Shown here one piece after another: positions 23,896-33,553 of a DNA stretch of 58,529 nt. The stretch comes from an uncultured Actinomycetes bacterium (GTDB taxonomy: Bacteria > Actinomycetota > Acidimicrobiia > Acidimicrobiales > Acidimicrobilacustridaceae): NCBI GenBank assembly GCA_937876315.1, contig CALEHQ010000016.1, positions 1-58,529 on the forward strand, read 5' to 3'. The number at the start of each line of letters is the position of its first letter. The first letter of the stretch is position 1. A program made the translations under genes and the position numbers. A model generated the notes under the pieces. The model was not told the origin of the DNA. It searched no databases and saw only the letters and a program-made list of their open reading frames with translations.

Positions 23896-24384
23896 ATGGC
23901 CTTCGGATTCAAGCGCACCATTCAAAGCAAAGGGCCAAACCGATTCATCATCAACCTGCGAGAAGACTTACGCCAAGTCATCGCCGCCGTATGCGACGAC
24001 GTTCTTGGTGCACTCGATGACGAAGAGGCTCCCAACCGAGACCCGATGCTTCGCCGTGTCTTCCCTATTGCCCATGTCTCCGATGAGTCGGTGAACGAGG
24101 CCTATCGCGACCTTGTCCATAGCGACCTCCTCCGAACCCGACGCGAGGCCCTTGAGAAGGTGTCTGCCACCGCAAACGATGCCGAGCTCGATCGGGCGAC
24201 TCTCGAGACCTGGATGATCGGGCTCAACACCGTCCGGCTTGTTCTCGGCACTCGCCTCGATGTGAGCGAGGACGGGTTCCCTCAGTTGGAGCCCGACGAC
24301 CCCGAACTCCCAGCGTGGGCGCTGTATGAGTTCCTCGGGGTGTTCGTGGGCATGGTCGTCGACGCTCTCGCTCGCACCGCCTGA
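23896..24384 (+). CDS. DUF2017 family protein
   Basis: A 162-residue, all-helical soluble protein that in actinobacteria usually follows clpS; its biochemical role is not known. MAFGFKRTIQ starts 1 nt after the clpS stop. Visible segments are PMLRRVFPIAHVSDESVNEAYRDLV and WMIGLNTVRLVLGTRLDV. The constant neighbourhood suggests a link with Clp-dependent proteolysis, but this is only an inference. Confidence 0.82.
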   Translation: MAFGFKRTIQSKGPNRFIINLREDLRQVIAAVCDDVLGALDDEEAPNRDPMLRRVFPIAHVSDESVNEAYRDLVHSDLLRTRREALEKVSATANDAELDRATLETWMIGLNTVRLVLGTRLDVSEDGFPQLEPDDPELPAWALYEFLGVFVGMVVDALARTA

Positions 24385-24456
24385 TCCGGGCGCCGCCCAG
24401 CATTGGGGGCCACGCTAAGGGTGCTGCTATGGTCTGCAGGCCCTAGCGGCGCAAGA

Positions 24457-24529
24457 GCCCCCATCGTCCAGCGGCCTAGGACGCCTGCCTTTCACGCAGG
24501 TAACACGGGTTCGAATCCCGTTGGGGGTA
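24457..24529 (+). tRNA. tRNA-Glu (UUC)
   Basis: A 73-nt cloverleaf. Acceptor GCCCCCA pairs with TGGGGGT (G-U at the end pair), anticodon loop CTTTCAC with TTC at 24491-24493, T-loop TTCGAAT. CCA is not encoded. TATGGT about 25 nt upstream may be its -10. Confidence 0.95.
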
Positions 24530-24542
24530 CGCAGCAGTTTCT

Positions 24543-24617
24543 GGTCCCGTGGTGCAGTTTGGAGTGCACGCCGGCCTGTCAAGCCGGAGGTCGCGGGTTC
24601 AAATCCCGTCGGGACCG
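24543..24617 (+). tRNA. tRNA-Asp (GUC)
   Basis: A cloverleaf with acceptor GGTCCCG/CGGGACC, anticodon loop CTGTCAA (GTC), T-loop TTCAAAT and discriminator G. The next three bases are CCA and may be an encoded 3' end. It lies 13 bp after tRNA-Glu. Confidence 0.95.
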
Positions 24618-24670
24618 CCAACTGCCGCACCGGTTCGCCGGGGCGTCAGGGACGGAGACATCGTCTCCAC

Positions 24671-24743
24671 GGTCGGGTAGCTCAGTTGGCAGAGCGGCCG
24701 CCTGAAAAGCGGTAGGTCACCGGATCGACGCCGGTCCCGACCA
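24671..24743 (+). tRNA. tRNA-Phe (GAA) with an A at position 54
   Basis: A 73-nt cloverleaf with acceptor GGTCGGG/CCCGACC, D-stem GCTC/GAGC, anticodon loop CTGAAAA (GAA) and T-stem ACCGG/CCGGT. The T-loop reads ATCGACG, so the near-invariant T54 is A (24724); T55, C56 and A58 are kept. CCA is not encoded. Glu-Asp-Phe is a common actinobacterial tRNA order. Confidence 0.93.
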
Positions 24744-24748
24744 CAGTG

Positions 24749-24779
24749 AAAAGGCCCGGGCTCTGCGCCCGGGCCTTTT
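24749..24779 (+). terminator. Strong intrinsic terminator after the tRNA cluster
   Basis: A perfect 13-bp stem (24749-24761 with 24767-24779), 5-nt loop, with A and T runs at its base on either strand. It can serve the tRNAs and, in the other direction, the convergent esterase gene. Confidence 0.9.
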
Positions 24780-24802
24780 GCATTGCGTTATTGGAACGAC
24801 GC

Positions 24803-25723
24803 TCAGCGAGCGAAGGCGTCTTTCAACGCCGCAGCCACTTGGTCCTGCGCTTCGGAAGCAACGTCGATTGCAGCGTCCATCGAGAAGAACCCGTGGAACA
24901 TGCCTTCGTATTCAACAAGGTCAACGTCGACGCCTGCTTCAACCAGTTTGGCGGCATAGGCATTGCCCTGATCGCGAAGCGGATCGAATCCGGCAGTGAC
25001 AACAATCGCAGGCGGTGCGCCAGCAAGATCGGAGAGGATCGGCGAATAGCGAGGGTCGCTGAGGTCTTCCACCGTGACGGTGTAGTGATCGTGGAACCAA
25101 TCCATGGCGTTACGAGTGAGCATGTAGCCCTCAGCGTTTTCTGTCATCGACGGACGATCACAGCTTCCATCGGTGACCGGGTACAACAGCGCCTGCTGAA
25201 TGACTTCAACATGCTCGTGATCGCGAGAGATGTTGGCGACAACGGCGGCGAGGTTGCCGCCGGCACTGTCACCAGCAACAGCGAGACGAGAGGTGTCGAC
25301 GTTGAGCTCATCGCCATGGGTTGCAACCCATTCGGTTGCCGCCCACGCATCGTCAATCGCTGCAGGGAACTTGGCCTCGGGAGCGAGCCGATAGTCAACC
25401 GCAACGACGACGCATTCAGCCTTCGACGCAATCGTGCGACAGCAATGGTCGTGCGATTCAAGATCACCAATGACCCAACCACCGCCGTGGAAGAACACCG
25501 TCACGGGAAGGCCCGCGTCGTTGCTCGGGCGATAGATACGAACAGGAATGTCACCGGCAGGACCAGGAATCGTGCGGTCGGTGATGCTCGCCAATTCAAT
25601 CGGGCTCGGCATAGCCGTCATGCCCATGCGCTCACGCAATTCCTCTGGGGTTGCCCCTTCGAACGTAAAGCCAGAATCAGCCATGAGGTCGAGAATGAAC
25701 TTTGCCTGCGGATCAAGAGCCAC
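24803..25723 (-). CDS. Alpha/beta hydrolase, hormone-sensitive-lipase-like esterase
   Basis: A 306-residue serine esterase of the HSL family (hydrolase fold 3). The HGGGWVIGD oxyanion-hole motif, the GDSAGGN nucleophile elbow, the acid in GFDPLRDQG and the catalytic His in GMFHGF are all seen. [15 protein letters not shown] is also typical. GTG at 25723 is chosen because AGGGGGA lies 7 nt upstream; the frame continues to 25873 without family similarity. Substrate unknown, probably short-chain esters. It is the third gene after malic enzyme and HAD hydrolase on the same strand, 85 bp apart. Confidence 0.88.
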   Translation of the reverse strand: MALDPQAKFILDLMADSGFTFEGATPEELRERMGMTAMPSPIELASITDRTIPGPAGDIPVRIYRPSNDAGLPVTVFFHGGGWVIGDLESHDHCCRTIASKAECVVVAVDYRLAPEAKFPAAIDDAWAATEWVATHGDELNVDTSRLAVAGDSAGGNLAAVVANISRDHEHVEVIQQALLYPVTDGSCDRPSMTENAEGYMLTRNAMDWFHDHYTVTVEDLSDPRYSPILSDLAGAPPAIVVTAGFDPLRDQGNAYAAKLVEAGVDVDLVEYEGMFHGFFSMDAAIDVASEAQDQVAAALKDAFAR

Positions 25724-25808
25724 GTGAGTTCCCCCTAGAAGTGGTGTGGAGTCCAACTGTGGCACAGCCAACCAAGGGCCGTCCCGCGAAACGAATGGCG
25801 ATTGTGGT

Positions 25809-26534
25809 TCAGAGACCGAGAGCGGCGGGAACCTCGGCATGGTCATCAACAACGACATCACCTTCGGGCCCATGATCGGGATCGTCGTCGGTTACACCTC
25901 GGTAGCGCAACGACAACATTCCCATCCCCTTAGCTCCAGCAATATCGGTGCGACGGAGATCGCCAATATGTGCTGCACGCGTTGGATCAATCCCACCTAA
26001 TCCCGAGAGAGCGTGTTCGAAGATCGCCGCATCAGGTTTGTACACGCCGACTTCATCCGAGAACGACCAGTGATCAAAGAGCTGCAAGATGCCGTGACCT
26101 TCGAGGTAGTCACGCAGAACTGGCGATGGCGTGAGACCAACATCGCACACGATGCCTACGCGAAGTCCGGCGTCCTTCAGCACTCGCAACGTTGATTCCA
26201 AATTCTCGGTGAGATCGAGTTTCATCGCGCGCGGCGCTGACAGATACGCGTGGATTACACGAATGCGCACCTGCTCGTCGTCGGTGTGACCGAGAACATC
26301 AAGCACTGTTTCGGCCGCGTGATGGCCGGTGAATTGCTCACCAAGTCCCCATGACGAGTCGAAGCGCCTCCATGCTTCATCGAAGGAGGTGTCGATCTCA
26401 TCGTGGTCTGCTGGAAGTCCATGCGATTCAAGGACCTCTGCGATCGCGAGTCGCCGCTGCACCCGGGTCGCGGCAACGTCGGCTCGAACCAGCGTGTCCC
26501 AGAAGTCGAATGTGATCGCGTCGAACCGCGACAC
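25809..26534 (-). CDS. HAD-superfamily hydrolase
   Basis: A 241-residue phosphatase-like protein. Motif I is FDFWDTLV with nucleophile Asp10 and Asp13, motif III is the lysine in [11 protein letters not shown], and motif IV is [14 protein letters not shown]. The helical cap (about residues 20-100) is of the class I type. GTG starts 5 nt after the malic enzyme stop, so the two are co-transcribed. It could be a phosphoglycolate- or sugar-phosphate-phosphatase-like enzyme; the substrate cannot be inferred. Confidence 0.85.
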   Translation of the reverse strand: MSRFDAITFDFWDTLVRADVAATRVQRRLAIAEVLESHGLPADHDEIDTSFDEAWRRFDSSWGLGEQFTGHHAAETVLDVLGHTDDEQVRIRVIHAYLSAPRAMKLDLTENLESTLRVLKDAGLRVGIVCDVGLTPSPVLRDYLEGHGILQLFDHWSFSDEVGVYKPDAAIFEHALSGLGGIDPTRAAHIGDLRRTDIAGAKGMGMLSLRYRGVTDDDPDHGPEGDVVVDDHAEVPAALGL

Positions 26535-26539
26535 GATGT

Positions 26540-27946
26540 TCAGCGCTTTCGGATGACGCCGTCGCGTACTGCAGCTTCAGCAGCAGCCGCCGCAACAAGC
26601 GGAGCAATGCGCTTGTCGAACACCGAAGGGATGACGTGATCAGGAGAGAGTTCTTCAGGGCTCACAGCGTTTGCAATTGCGTGCGCAGCGGCAACCTTCA
26701 TGTTCTCGGTGATCTGTGTTGCCCCGGCATCAAGCGCGCCACGGAACAACCCGGGGAACGCAAGAACATTGTTGATCTGATTCGGGAAATCGCTTCGGCC
26801 TGTTGCCATAACGGCAACACAACCTTCAGCCTCTTCCGGCCGAATCTCGGGATCGGGGTTTGCCATGGCGAAGACAATTGGATCCTTCGCCATCGTAAGG
26901 ACGTCTTGACGATTAATCAGGTTCGGGCCGCTCACGCCGATGAACACGTCGGAGCCCGGCATGATGTCGGCCAGTGACCCCTTACGGCCTTCAGGGTTCG
27001 TGTTTTCAGCAAACCACTGCTTGGCCACGTTGAGGTTGCTGCGGCCGTTATAAACAGCGCCCTCGCGATCAACACCGATGATGTTGCGTACGCCGGCATT
27101 CATGAGGATCTTCGAGATAGCGACGCCCGCAGCCCCAACACCTGCGATGACGACCGTGAGATCTTCCATCTTCTTGTTTACGATCTTCAGTGCGTTCATA
27201 AGCGCCGCAAGCGTCACGACTGCGGTGCCGTGCTGATCATCGTGGAACACCGGTATGTCGAGAAGTTCTTTGAGGCGATCTTCGACCTCGAAACACGCCG
27301 GAGCGGCAATGTCTTCAAGATTGATACCGCCGAACGACGGAGCGATGTTCACGACAGTACGAATGATCTCTTCAGGATCTTTCGTGTCGAGACAGATCGG
27401 GAAACCATCGACGCCCGCAAATTCCTTAAACAGGAGGGCCTTACCTTCCATAACAGGCATCGCGCCGAGCGGACCAATGTCGCCTAGACCAAGGACCGCA
27501 GTGCCGTCACTCACAATGGCAACGGTGTTCTTGCGGATCGTGAGGTCATGGGAAAGCATTGGATCCTTCTCGATTGCCGAACACACGCGGGCAACGCCCG
27601 GCGTGTAGGCCATCGAGAGATCATCGCGATCGTTCACGGGAATCTGGCTAATGACATGAATCTTGCCGCCGGCGTGCAGCGCAAAGGTTCGGTCTTCCCA
27701 TTCGAGAAGCTCAATTCCCGAAACGCTGCGAACAGCGTCGAGCACTTGCTGCTGATGGGCTTCGTTTGAACAGTTGACGACGACGTCTTCGTCAAGCGAT
27801 TCCTTCTTGGCCTCAAATCCTTCGAGCGACCAAATGTTTCCGCCTACCGAACCAATAGCGGTGGCGAGACGACCGAGTGCACCGGGTTCATTACCCAGTC
27901 GGACGCGAAGGCGGATGCTGAAAGCGGCGGTAGTTGAGTCAGCCAT
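26540..27946 (-). CDS. NAD(P)-dependent malic enzyme with N-terminal ACT domain
   Basis: A 468-residue enzyme decarboxylating malate to pyruvate. Residues 8-85 are an ACT regulatory domain (IRLRVRLGNEPGALGRLATAIG), so allosteric control by a small metabolite is likely. The catalytic part has the SMAYTPGVARVC, the FPICLDTKDPEEI and the DDQHGTAVVTLAAL metal-site motif, and a Rossmann motif VIAGVGAAGVAISKI. It resembles the short bacterial type. TAGCGT lies 9 nt upstream of the ATG. HAD hydrolase follows. Confidence 0.93.
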   Translation of the reverse strand: MADSTTAAFSIRLRVRLGNEPGALGRLATAIGSVGGNIWSLEGFEAKKESLDEDVVVNCSNEAHQQQVLDAVRSVSGIELLEWEDRTFALHAGGKIHVISQIPVNDRDDLSMAYTPGVARVCSAIEKDPMLSHDLTIRKNTVAIVSDGTAVLGLGDIGPLGAMPVMEGKALLFKEFAGVDGFPICLDTKDPEEIIRTVVNIAPSFGGINLEDIAAPACFEVEDRLKELLDIPVFHDDQHGTAVVTLAALMNALKIVNKKMEDLTVVIAGVGAAGVAISKILMNAGVRNIIGVDREGAVYNGRSNLNVAKQWFAENTNPEGRKGSLADIMPGSDVFIGVSGPNLINRQDVLTMAKDPIVFAMANPDPEIRPEEAEGCVAVMATGRSDFPNQINNVLAFPGLFRGALDAGATQITENMKVAAAHAIANAVSPEELSPDHVIPSVFDKRIAPLVAAAAAEAAVRDGVIRKR

Positions 27947-27955
27947 AGGGCGAAG

Positions 27956-27961
27956 ACGCTA
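27956..27961 (-). promoter_or_regulatory. -10 hexamer of the malic enzyme gene (leaderless)
   Basis: TAGCGT on the minus strand, 9 nt before the ATG at 27946, no Shine-Dalgarno. Confidence 0.5.
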
Positions 27962-28027
27962 CCCGTCAGGCCTATGCCGTCCCCAAGTCGGGATTCTGGC
28001 CCCCCAAAGTTGCCCGATTTCGAACGG

Positions 28028-28585
28028 TCAAGCGCCTTCGTAGGGGAACCCAAGTTCGGGAGCAGTCACCAGCGCCCGGAACGCAATCCCTTCGGCTTCG
28101 GCCATGGCCTGGCAGGTGCCGCCTCGGTCCACCACGACCATCACCATGACCGGTTCGGCCCCGAGTTCACGAGCTACATGTACTGCTTCCATGGGTGAGG
28201 TGCCCCGGGTGACGGTGTCATCGGTGATTATGCACTTATCGCCCGGTTCAAGAGGGCCGGCGAGGCGACCAGCAATACCGTGATCCTTGGCTTCTTTGCG
28301 AATGGTGAAGGACTTGAGCGAGCGGCCACGAGTCGCCGCAACCGCGGCGATGCCGTAGGCCACCGGATCGGCACCCACCGTGAGGCCGCCGATCGCAGTG
28401 ACATCGTCGGGGATCAGGTCGAGCGCGAGATCGGCCATGAGCAGCAATCCGTCAGGTCGACACGCGGTCTGCTTCGAATCGATGAACCATGAGCTTTTCT
28501 TGCCTGACTTGAGCGTGAAGTCCCCGGTTCGGACTGAATAGCGAAGAAGGTGATCGATCAGTTGCTGCTTTGTCGCGTCACTCAT
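28028..28585 (-). CDS. pyrE: Orotate phosphoribosyltransferase
   Basis: A 185-residue type I phosphoribosyltransferase that makes OMP from orotate and PRPP in pyrimidine synthesis. The PRPP motif is CIITDDTVTRGTSPMEA, preceded by the flexible loop TIRKEAKDHG. FTLKSGKKSSWFIDSKQ marks the N-terminal substrate region. Stands alone with its own leaderless promoter (TAGGTT 7 nt upstream), 82 bp ahead of malic enzyme and 51 bp past purM. Confidence 0.94.
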   Translation of the reverse strand: MSDATKQQLIDHLLRYSVRTGDFTLKSGKKSSWFIDSKQTACRPDGLLLMADLALDLIPDDVTAIGGLTVGADPVAYGIAAVAATRGRSLKSFTIRKEAKDHGIAGRLAGPLEPGDKCIITDDTVTRGTSPMEAVHVARELGAEPVMVMVVVDRGGTCQAMAEAEGIAFRALVTAPELGFPYEGA

Positions 28586-28592
28586 GCTCAGG

Positions 28593-28598
28593 AACCTA
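28593..28598 (-). promoter_or_regulatory. -10 hexamer of pyrE (leaderless)
   Basis: TAGGTT on the minus strand, 7 nt before the ATG at 28585. Confidence 0.6.
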
Positions 28599-28636
28599 CC
28601 GTTCCGCAGCCTCTGAAGGGAGCGGTTTCAAAAGTG

Positions 28637-29686
28637 TCAGACGATGCGGACGGTGCCATCGCCGTCAATGATGCGGCCGATCACGGTGGCTCGATGTCCA
28701 GCGGTACGAGCCACATCGAGCGCCTTAAAGGAATCCGATTCCGGCACCACGACGACCATTCCGACGCCCATGTTGAACACGCGCGCCATTTCATCGTCAG
28801 CCACAGAACCCAAACGCTGGATTTCGTTGAAAATCGGCGGCACATCCCAAGTGTCCCATGTGACCTCGGCAGCTGTTCCGTGCGGAAGCACACGATTGAG
28901 GTTGCCAGGAAGACCGCCACCGGTGATGTGGGCAACACCGCGAACATCGACCGCTTTCTGCAGCGCAGCAATTGCCGGCGAGAAGATCACCGAAGGGGCA
29001 AGCAGTTCGTCGGCAAGCGAGTGATGCGCGCCTTCGTAGGCCGGACCATCGAGGGGAAGCTGCGCACGTTCAAGAAGCACGCGGCGCGCCAGAGAAAAGC
29101 CGTTGGAGCGAAGGTTCTGCGAAGGAAGCCCAATGAGAACGTCACCGGCAGAAATTTTGGCGCCGGTAATCAGCGCGTCGCGATCAGCAATTCCCACCGC
29201 AAAGCCGACGAGATCAAACTCCCCCGCTTTCATTGCGCCGGGATGTTCGGCCATCTCGCCGCCAACGAGTGCACAGCCGGCTTGGCGACAACCGTCGGCC
29301 ACGCCTTCAACGAGTTGATCGATGTGGTCGGGGTCGAGCCGACCTACGGCGATGTAGTCGAGAAAAAACAGTGGCTCAGCGCCCTGACACACGAGATCGT
29401 CGACACACATCGCAACGAGATCGACACCGATCGTGGTGAAGCGACCCGTTGCTTGAGCAACGAGGGCTTTCGTGCCGACACCATCGGTTGACGAAACAAG
29501 TACGGGCTTCTTGTAGCGAGCCAGATCAAGGGCGAAGAGTCCGCCGAAGCCGCCAATGTCGCCAATGACTTCAGGTCGGAAGGTTGAGCGAACGTGCGAC
29601 TTAATCCGGTCGACTGCTTCTTCGCCGGCGTCGATGCTGACGCCAGCACCGGCATAGGTTTCGCCTTGGGTTACGTCGTCAGCCAT
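28637..29686 (-). CDS. purM: Phosphoribosylformylglycinamidine cyclo-ligase (AIR synthase)
   Basis: A 349-residue ATP-dependent ligase closing the imidazole ring in purine synthesis. TYAGAGVSIDAGEEAVDRIK at the N-terminus, LVSSTDGVGTKALVAQATG and GGLPGNLNRVLP are family segments. ATG at 29686 overlaps the purF stop by 8 nt and has GGAAGAG upstream. The longer frame reads into purF. Third gene of purL-purF-purM. Confidence 0.96.
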   Translation of the reverse strand: MADDVTQGETYAGAGVSIDAGEEAVDRIKSHVRSTFRPEVIGDIGGFGGLFALDLARYKKPVLVSSTDGVGTKALVAQATGRFTTIGVDLVAMCVDDLVCQGAEPLFFLDYIAVGRLDPDHIDQLVEGVADGCRQAGCALVGGEMAEHPGAMKAGEFDLVGFAVGIADRDALITGAKISAGDVLIGLPSQNLRSNGFSLARRVLLERAQLPLDGPAYEGAHHSLADELLAPSVIFSPAIAALQKAVDVRGVAHITGGGLPGNLNRVLPHGTAAEVTWDTWDVPPIFNEIQRLGSVADDEMARVFNMGVGMVVVVPESDSFKALDVARTAGHRATVIGRIIDGDGTVRIV

Positions 29687-31235
29687 CGATCTCTTCCGAT
29701 GAGGTGAAGGAAAGTGCGCCTTGTGCCGGAAGCGTGGGCGCTCCTTCGAACGTGTCGACAAGACCCGTCGTGTTGGTTGATGCTTCCGACGGAAGTTCGA
29801 GAATGTGCTTGCCGAGTTCGACGGGAATCTCGACGGGATAGTTGCCGGTCAAACACGCGTCGCAGAATCCTGCGCCGACAGCACCAGTAGCCGACACCAA
29901 TCGATCGAGCGTGAGATAAGAAAGCGAATCGACATTGAGGTATTCGCGGATTTCGTCGACGCTCATATTTGCGGCGAGAAGTTCTCCGCGAGTGCCGGTA
30001 TCCATGCCGTAGAAACACGGCCACTTATAGGGCGGTGACGACACGCGCATATGAATTTCGGCAGCGCCGGCTTCGCGCAGCATCGAGACCATGGCGCGAG
30101 TTGTGGTGCCACGAACGATTGAATCGTCGACCACGACGAGTCGTCGACCAGCGATGTTGTCGCGCAACGGATTCAGTTTCATGCGCACACCGAGAGCGCG
30201 CATTTCCTGATTCGGAGCAATGAAGGTGCGGCCGATGTATCGGTTCTTCACCAGGCCTTGACCGAAGGGAATCCCCGACTTACGCGCATAACCCTCAGCC
30301 GCGGGAATGCCCGATTCGGGGACTCCCATCACCAAGTCAGCTTCAACTGGCGCTTGTCCGGCAAGTTGTTCGCCCATACGAACACGTGCTTGATGCACGC
30401 TTTGACCGTAAAGACGCGTGTCGGGACGAGCGAAGTAGACAAATTCGAACAAGCAGAGTTTCGGGTCGACTAGTGCCTGTTCAAAGACTCGAACGGCGCG
30501 GTAACCGGTGGCATCGATGACGATCATCTCGCCCGGTTCAAGTTCACGAACCAAGTGCGCGCCGACAACATCGAGTGCCGGGCTTTCCGAGGCGAGCACC
30601 CAACCGTTATCGAGTTTGCCAAGACAAAGGGGGCGGAACCCGTTGGGGTCGCGCACACCAATGACATGACCTTCGTCCATCGCTACAACCGAGAACGCTC
30701 CCTTGAGCCGAGGAAGGATCGCCTGCATCGCGCGTTCGAGTGCACGATGGTCGGAACTTTCGTCCGGGTTCTTCGCGAGTTCCGAGGCGAGGAGTTCAGC
30801 CATGACATCACTGTCAGAACTCACGGTGCCCGGAAGCATGCCGAGTTCATCGGCCAGTTCGGCGGTGTTGACGAGATTGCCATTGTGCGCGATTGCAACG
30901 GTGTGCTCACCGACGTTGCGATACACCGGCTGCGCGTTGTGCCAAACGCTTGAACCGGTCGTGGAATAGCGAGTGTGTCCGATTGCAAGGTGACCCGTGA
31001 GAGCAGCGAGGGTTCGATCATCGAAAGCGTTCGACACAAGGCCGGTGTCTTTAACAACGGTGACAGTGGAACCATCGCTGACAGCCATACCCGCAGCTTC
31101 TTGACCACGATGCTGCAACGCGTACAAACCTAAATACGTGAGATGTGACACCGCTTGGTCGGGTGCGTATACACCGAAGACGCCACATGCTTCTTTCGGT
31201 GTGTCGTCATCGGGGTGCACGCAATCGGTCTCCAT
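29679..31235 (-). CDS. purF: Amidophosphoribosyltransferase
   Basis: A 518-residue glutamine-PRPP amidotransferase, first committed step of purine synthesis. The N-terminal Ntn glutaminase has its nucleophile Cys at residue 17 (KEACGVFGVYAP) after a short propeptide, as in the Fe-S-containing B. subtilis type. The PRPP-binding motif is VVVDDSIVRGTTTRAMV. Cysteines near the C-terminus (SLSYLTLDRL...GFCDACLTGNYP) could hold a [4Fe-4S] cluster. ATG is 3 nt after the purL stop. Confidence 0.96.
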   Translation of the reverse strand: METDCVHPDDDTPKEACGVFGVYAPDQAVSHLTYLGLYALQHRGQEAAGMAVSDGSTVTVVKDTGLVSNAFDDRTLAALTGHLAIGHTRYSTTGSSVWHNAQPVYRNVGEHTVAIAHNGNLVNTAELADELGMLPGTVSSDSDVMAELLASELAKNPDESSDHRALERAMQAILPRLKGAFSVVAMDEGHVIGVRDPNGFRPLCLGKLDNGWVLASESPALDVVGAHLVRELEPGEMIVIDATGYRAVRVFEQALVDPKLCLFEFVYFARPDTRLYGQSVHQARVRMGEQLAGQAPVEADLVMGVPESGIPAAEGYARKSGIPFGQGLVKNRYIGRTFIAPNQEMRALGVRMKLNPLRDNIAGRRLVVVDDSIVRGTTTRAMVSMLREAGAAEIHMRVSSPPYKWPCFYGMDTGTRGELLAANMSVDEIREYLNVDSLSYLTLDRLVSATGAVGAGFCDACLTGNYPVEIPVELGKHILELPSEASTNTTGLVDTFEGAPTLPAQGALSFTSSEEIDG

Positions 31236-31238
31236 GAG

Positions 31239-33476
31239 TCAGTCTTGCGCCGTTCCGGCACCAAGAGCAGACGGAATGTGATTGGTCCAAGCATCGACAA
31301 CTTCGGAAAGCGGAAGATCGACAAGACCCTTCACGCTAAAGCGATCGCCACCGGCAACACCGATACGCGAAACGGGAACACCGGCTTGTTCGCAGATGTT
31401 TTCGACCACTCCCATTGATTCAGGATCGACACACACCACAACACGTGACGGACCCTCGGCGAAAAGTTCAGCGGCATTTGCAACGCGGGCAACAGAGACA
31501 CCAATGCCCGACTTCGCCGCCATCTCGGCAAGCGCGACACCGAGGCCGCCGCCGGAGACATCGTGAATACCCGCCACGACATCGCCGATCACAAGTTGGC
31601 GAACCACGTCGGCAACTTTGAGATGATGCGCGGGATCGAGAGTGGGAAGGGTTCCGCCGCGATGGCCGCGAGCGCGCGCCCACCGAGAACCAGAAACTTC
31701 AGGCTGGGTGACACCGATGAGCATGAGACGGCCTTGCTCAACCAAGCCAACACCAGGTGGACGGCGATCGAGTGAATCGATCACGCCGAGCATGCCCACA
31801 ACCGGAGTTGGGTCGATATCGGTGCCCTGAGATTCGTTATAAAGACTGACGTTTCCGCCGATAACCGGTGTATCGAAGGCCACGCAGGCCTCGGACATTC
31901 CGTCGATTGCCTCGGATAACTGCCACATCACTTCGGGATGTTCAGGGTTGCCAAAGTTCAAACAATTCACGACTGCGAGTGGACGAGCGCCAACGCACGC
32001 GAGATTCAGCAACGATTCAGCGACGGTAAGCGCCGTGCCCTGGCGGGGATCGACAGCACACCAGCGATGGTTGCCATCGGTGGTGAGCGCAATGCCGCGT
32101 CCGGTGTCGGCGCCGGAGGTCGGGTGCTTCAAACGAAGCACGGCGGCATCGCCACCGGGACCTTCAACGGTGTTGAGGAACAACTGATGGTCGTACTGCG
32201 AGAACACCCAGCGCGCATCAGCAAGAAGTTCGAGTAATTCCGCTGCGGTATCGACCGACGCGGGCGCGGGTTCCGTGCCCATCGTGCGAGTCGCAGCATC
32301 AAAGATTGCCGGTGCAGCCATCGGACGGTTGTAGAGCGGCGCATCTTCGTGCAGTGATGCAGCCGGAATATCGCAAAGGATTTCGCCATCGAAACCGTCA
32401 CGAATGCGGAGGCGACCGCCCTCGGGATGACCAGTTGCCGGGCCATCAGTGACATGACCGATGACTGAGGAACGAACCTCCCAGCGCGCACAAATTTCGA
32501 GCACCTGGTCGAGATCGGCAGGCTCGACAATGGCGAGCATGCGTTCTTGGCTTTCCGAGGTCATGACCTCGAACGGCTCCATGCCGGTTTCGCGCCGAGG
32601 AATGGCATTGACATCAACATCCATACCCATGCCACCGCGGCTAGCGGTTTCGCTTGTTGCACAGGCAAGGCCTGCGCCACCGAGATCTTGAATGCCCACA
32701 ACCAAACCGGCGTCTAGAAGTTCGAGACAAGCTTCGATGAGGCGCTTTTCTTCGTAAGGATCGCCAACCTGTACCGAAGGACGCTTTTCCGCATCGGTTT
32801 CTTCGTCGGAGAAACCCGCAGAAGCAAGAACGCTCACGCCCCCAATCCCGTCGCGACCGGTACTGGAACCCAGCAAAACCGCAAGGTTGCCGACACCAGT
32901 GGCCTGTCCGAGCACGAGGCGTTCGGTAGGCAAAACCCCGAGGCACAACACGTTCACAAGTGGGTTGCCGGTGTAGGTGGCATCGAACACGGTTTCGCCG
33001 CCGATGGTGGGTACGCCCACCGAATTGCCGTAACCGGAAACGCCGCTGATGACGCCTTCGGCAATCCAGCGACTGCGAGGGTCATCGAGCGGACCAAAAC
33101 GAAGCGGATCCATCAGTGCAATCGGACGTGCGCCCATCGTGAAGATGTCGCGCAAAATGCCGCCGACGCCTGTGGCTGCACCCTGGTAGGGCTCAATTGC
33201 AGACGGGTGATTATGCGATTCGATGCGGATCGCAGCAGCAATGCCATCGCCAACATCAACAACGCCGGCATTTTCGCCGGGACCAACGAGTACCCACGGA
33301 GCTTCGGTAGGAAGTCGCTTGAGATGTACGCGGGATGACTTGTACGAGCAGTGCTCGGACCACATCACCGCAAACATCGCCAACTCAAGGTGGTTGGGGT
33401 CGCGGTTAAGGATCTTGCGGATGTCTTCGTATTCGGAGTCAGTCAGGCCGAGGGCACGGTGAATCGCGTCATCCAT
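31239..33476 (-). CDS. purL: Phosphoribosylformylglycinamidine synthase subunit PurL
   Basis: A 745-residue synthetase subunit of the three-part FGAM synthase, working with PurS and PurQ. WSEHCSYKSSRVHLK, IRIESHNHPSAIEPYQGAATGVGGI and GGAGLACATSETASRGGMG are family motifs, in the duplicated PurM-like fold. ATG at 33476 is set by TAGCCT 7 nt upstream; the frame runs on to 33563 without similarity. It leads purL-purF-purM, while its partners purS and purQ lie in the next unit. Confidence 0.96.
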   Translation of the reverse strand: MDDAIHRALGLTDSEYEDIRKILNRDPNHLELAMFAVMWSEHCSYKSSRVHLKRLPTEAPWVLVGPGENAGVVDVGDGIAAAIRIESHNHPSAIEPYQGAATGVGGILRDIFTMGARPIALMDPLRFGPLDDPRSRWIAEGVISGVSGYGNSVGVPTIGGETVFDATYTGNPLVNVLCLGVLPTERLVLGQATGVGNLAVLLGSSTGRDGIGGVSVLASAGFSDEETDAEKRPSVQVGDPYEEKRLIEACLELLDAGLVVGIQDLGGAGLACATSETASRGGMGMDVDVNAIPRRETGMEPFEVMTSESQERMLAIVEPADLDQVLEICARWEVRSSVIGHVTDGPATGHPEGGRLRIRDGFDGEILCDIPAASLHEDAPLYNRPMAAPAIFDAATRTMGTEPAPASVDTAAELLELLADARWVFSQYDHQLFLNTVEGPGGDAAVLRLKHPTSGADTGRGIALTTDGNHRWCAVDPRQGTALTVAESLLNLACVGARPLAVVNCLNFGNPEHPEVMWQLSEAIDGMSEACVAFDTPVIGGNVSLYNESQGTDIDPTPVVGMLGVIDSLDRRPPGVGLVEQGRLMLIGVTQPEVSGSRWARARGHRGGTLPTLDPAHHLKVADVVRQLVIGDVVAGIHDVSGGGLGVALAEMAAKSGIGVSVARVANAAELFAEGPSRVVVCVDPESMGVVENICEQAGVPVSRIGVAGGDRFSVKGLVDLPLSEVVDAWTNHIPSALGAGTAQD

Positions 33477-33483
33477 TGGTTGC

Positions 33484-33489
33484 AGGCTA
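33484..33489 (-). promoter_or_regulatory. -10 hexamer of purL (leaderless)
   Basis: TAGCCT on the minus strand, 7 nt before the ATG at 33476; it excludes the 29-residue in-frame extension. Confidence 0.6.
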
Positions 33490-33553
33490 GTGCGCCGGAA
33501 CACCACAATTCGCCGGGTTTCGACGTGACCGTTGTCGGTTTCGCGCTGGTGTG

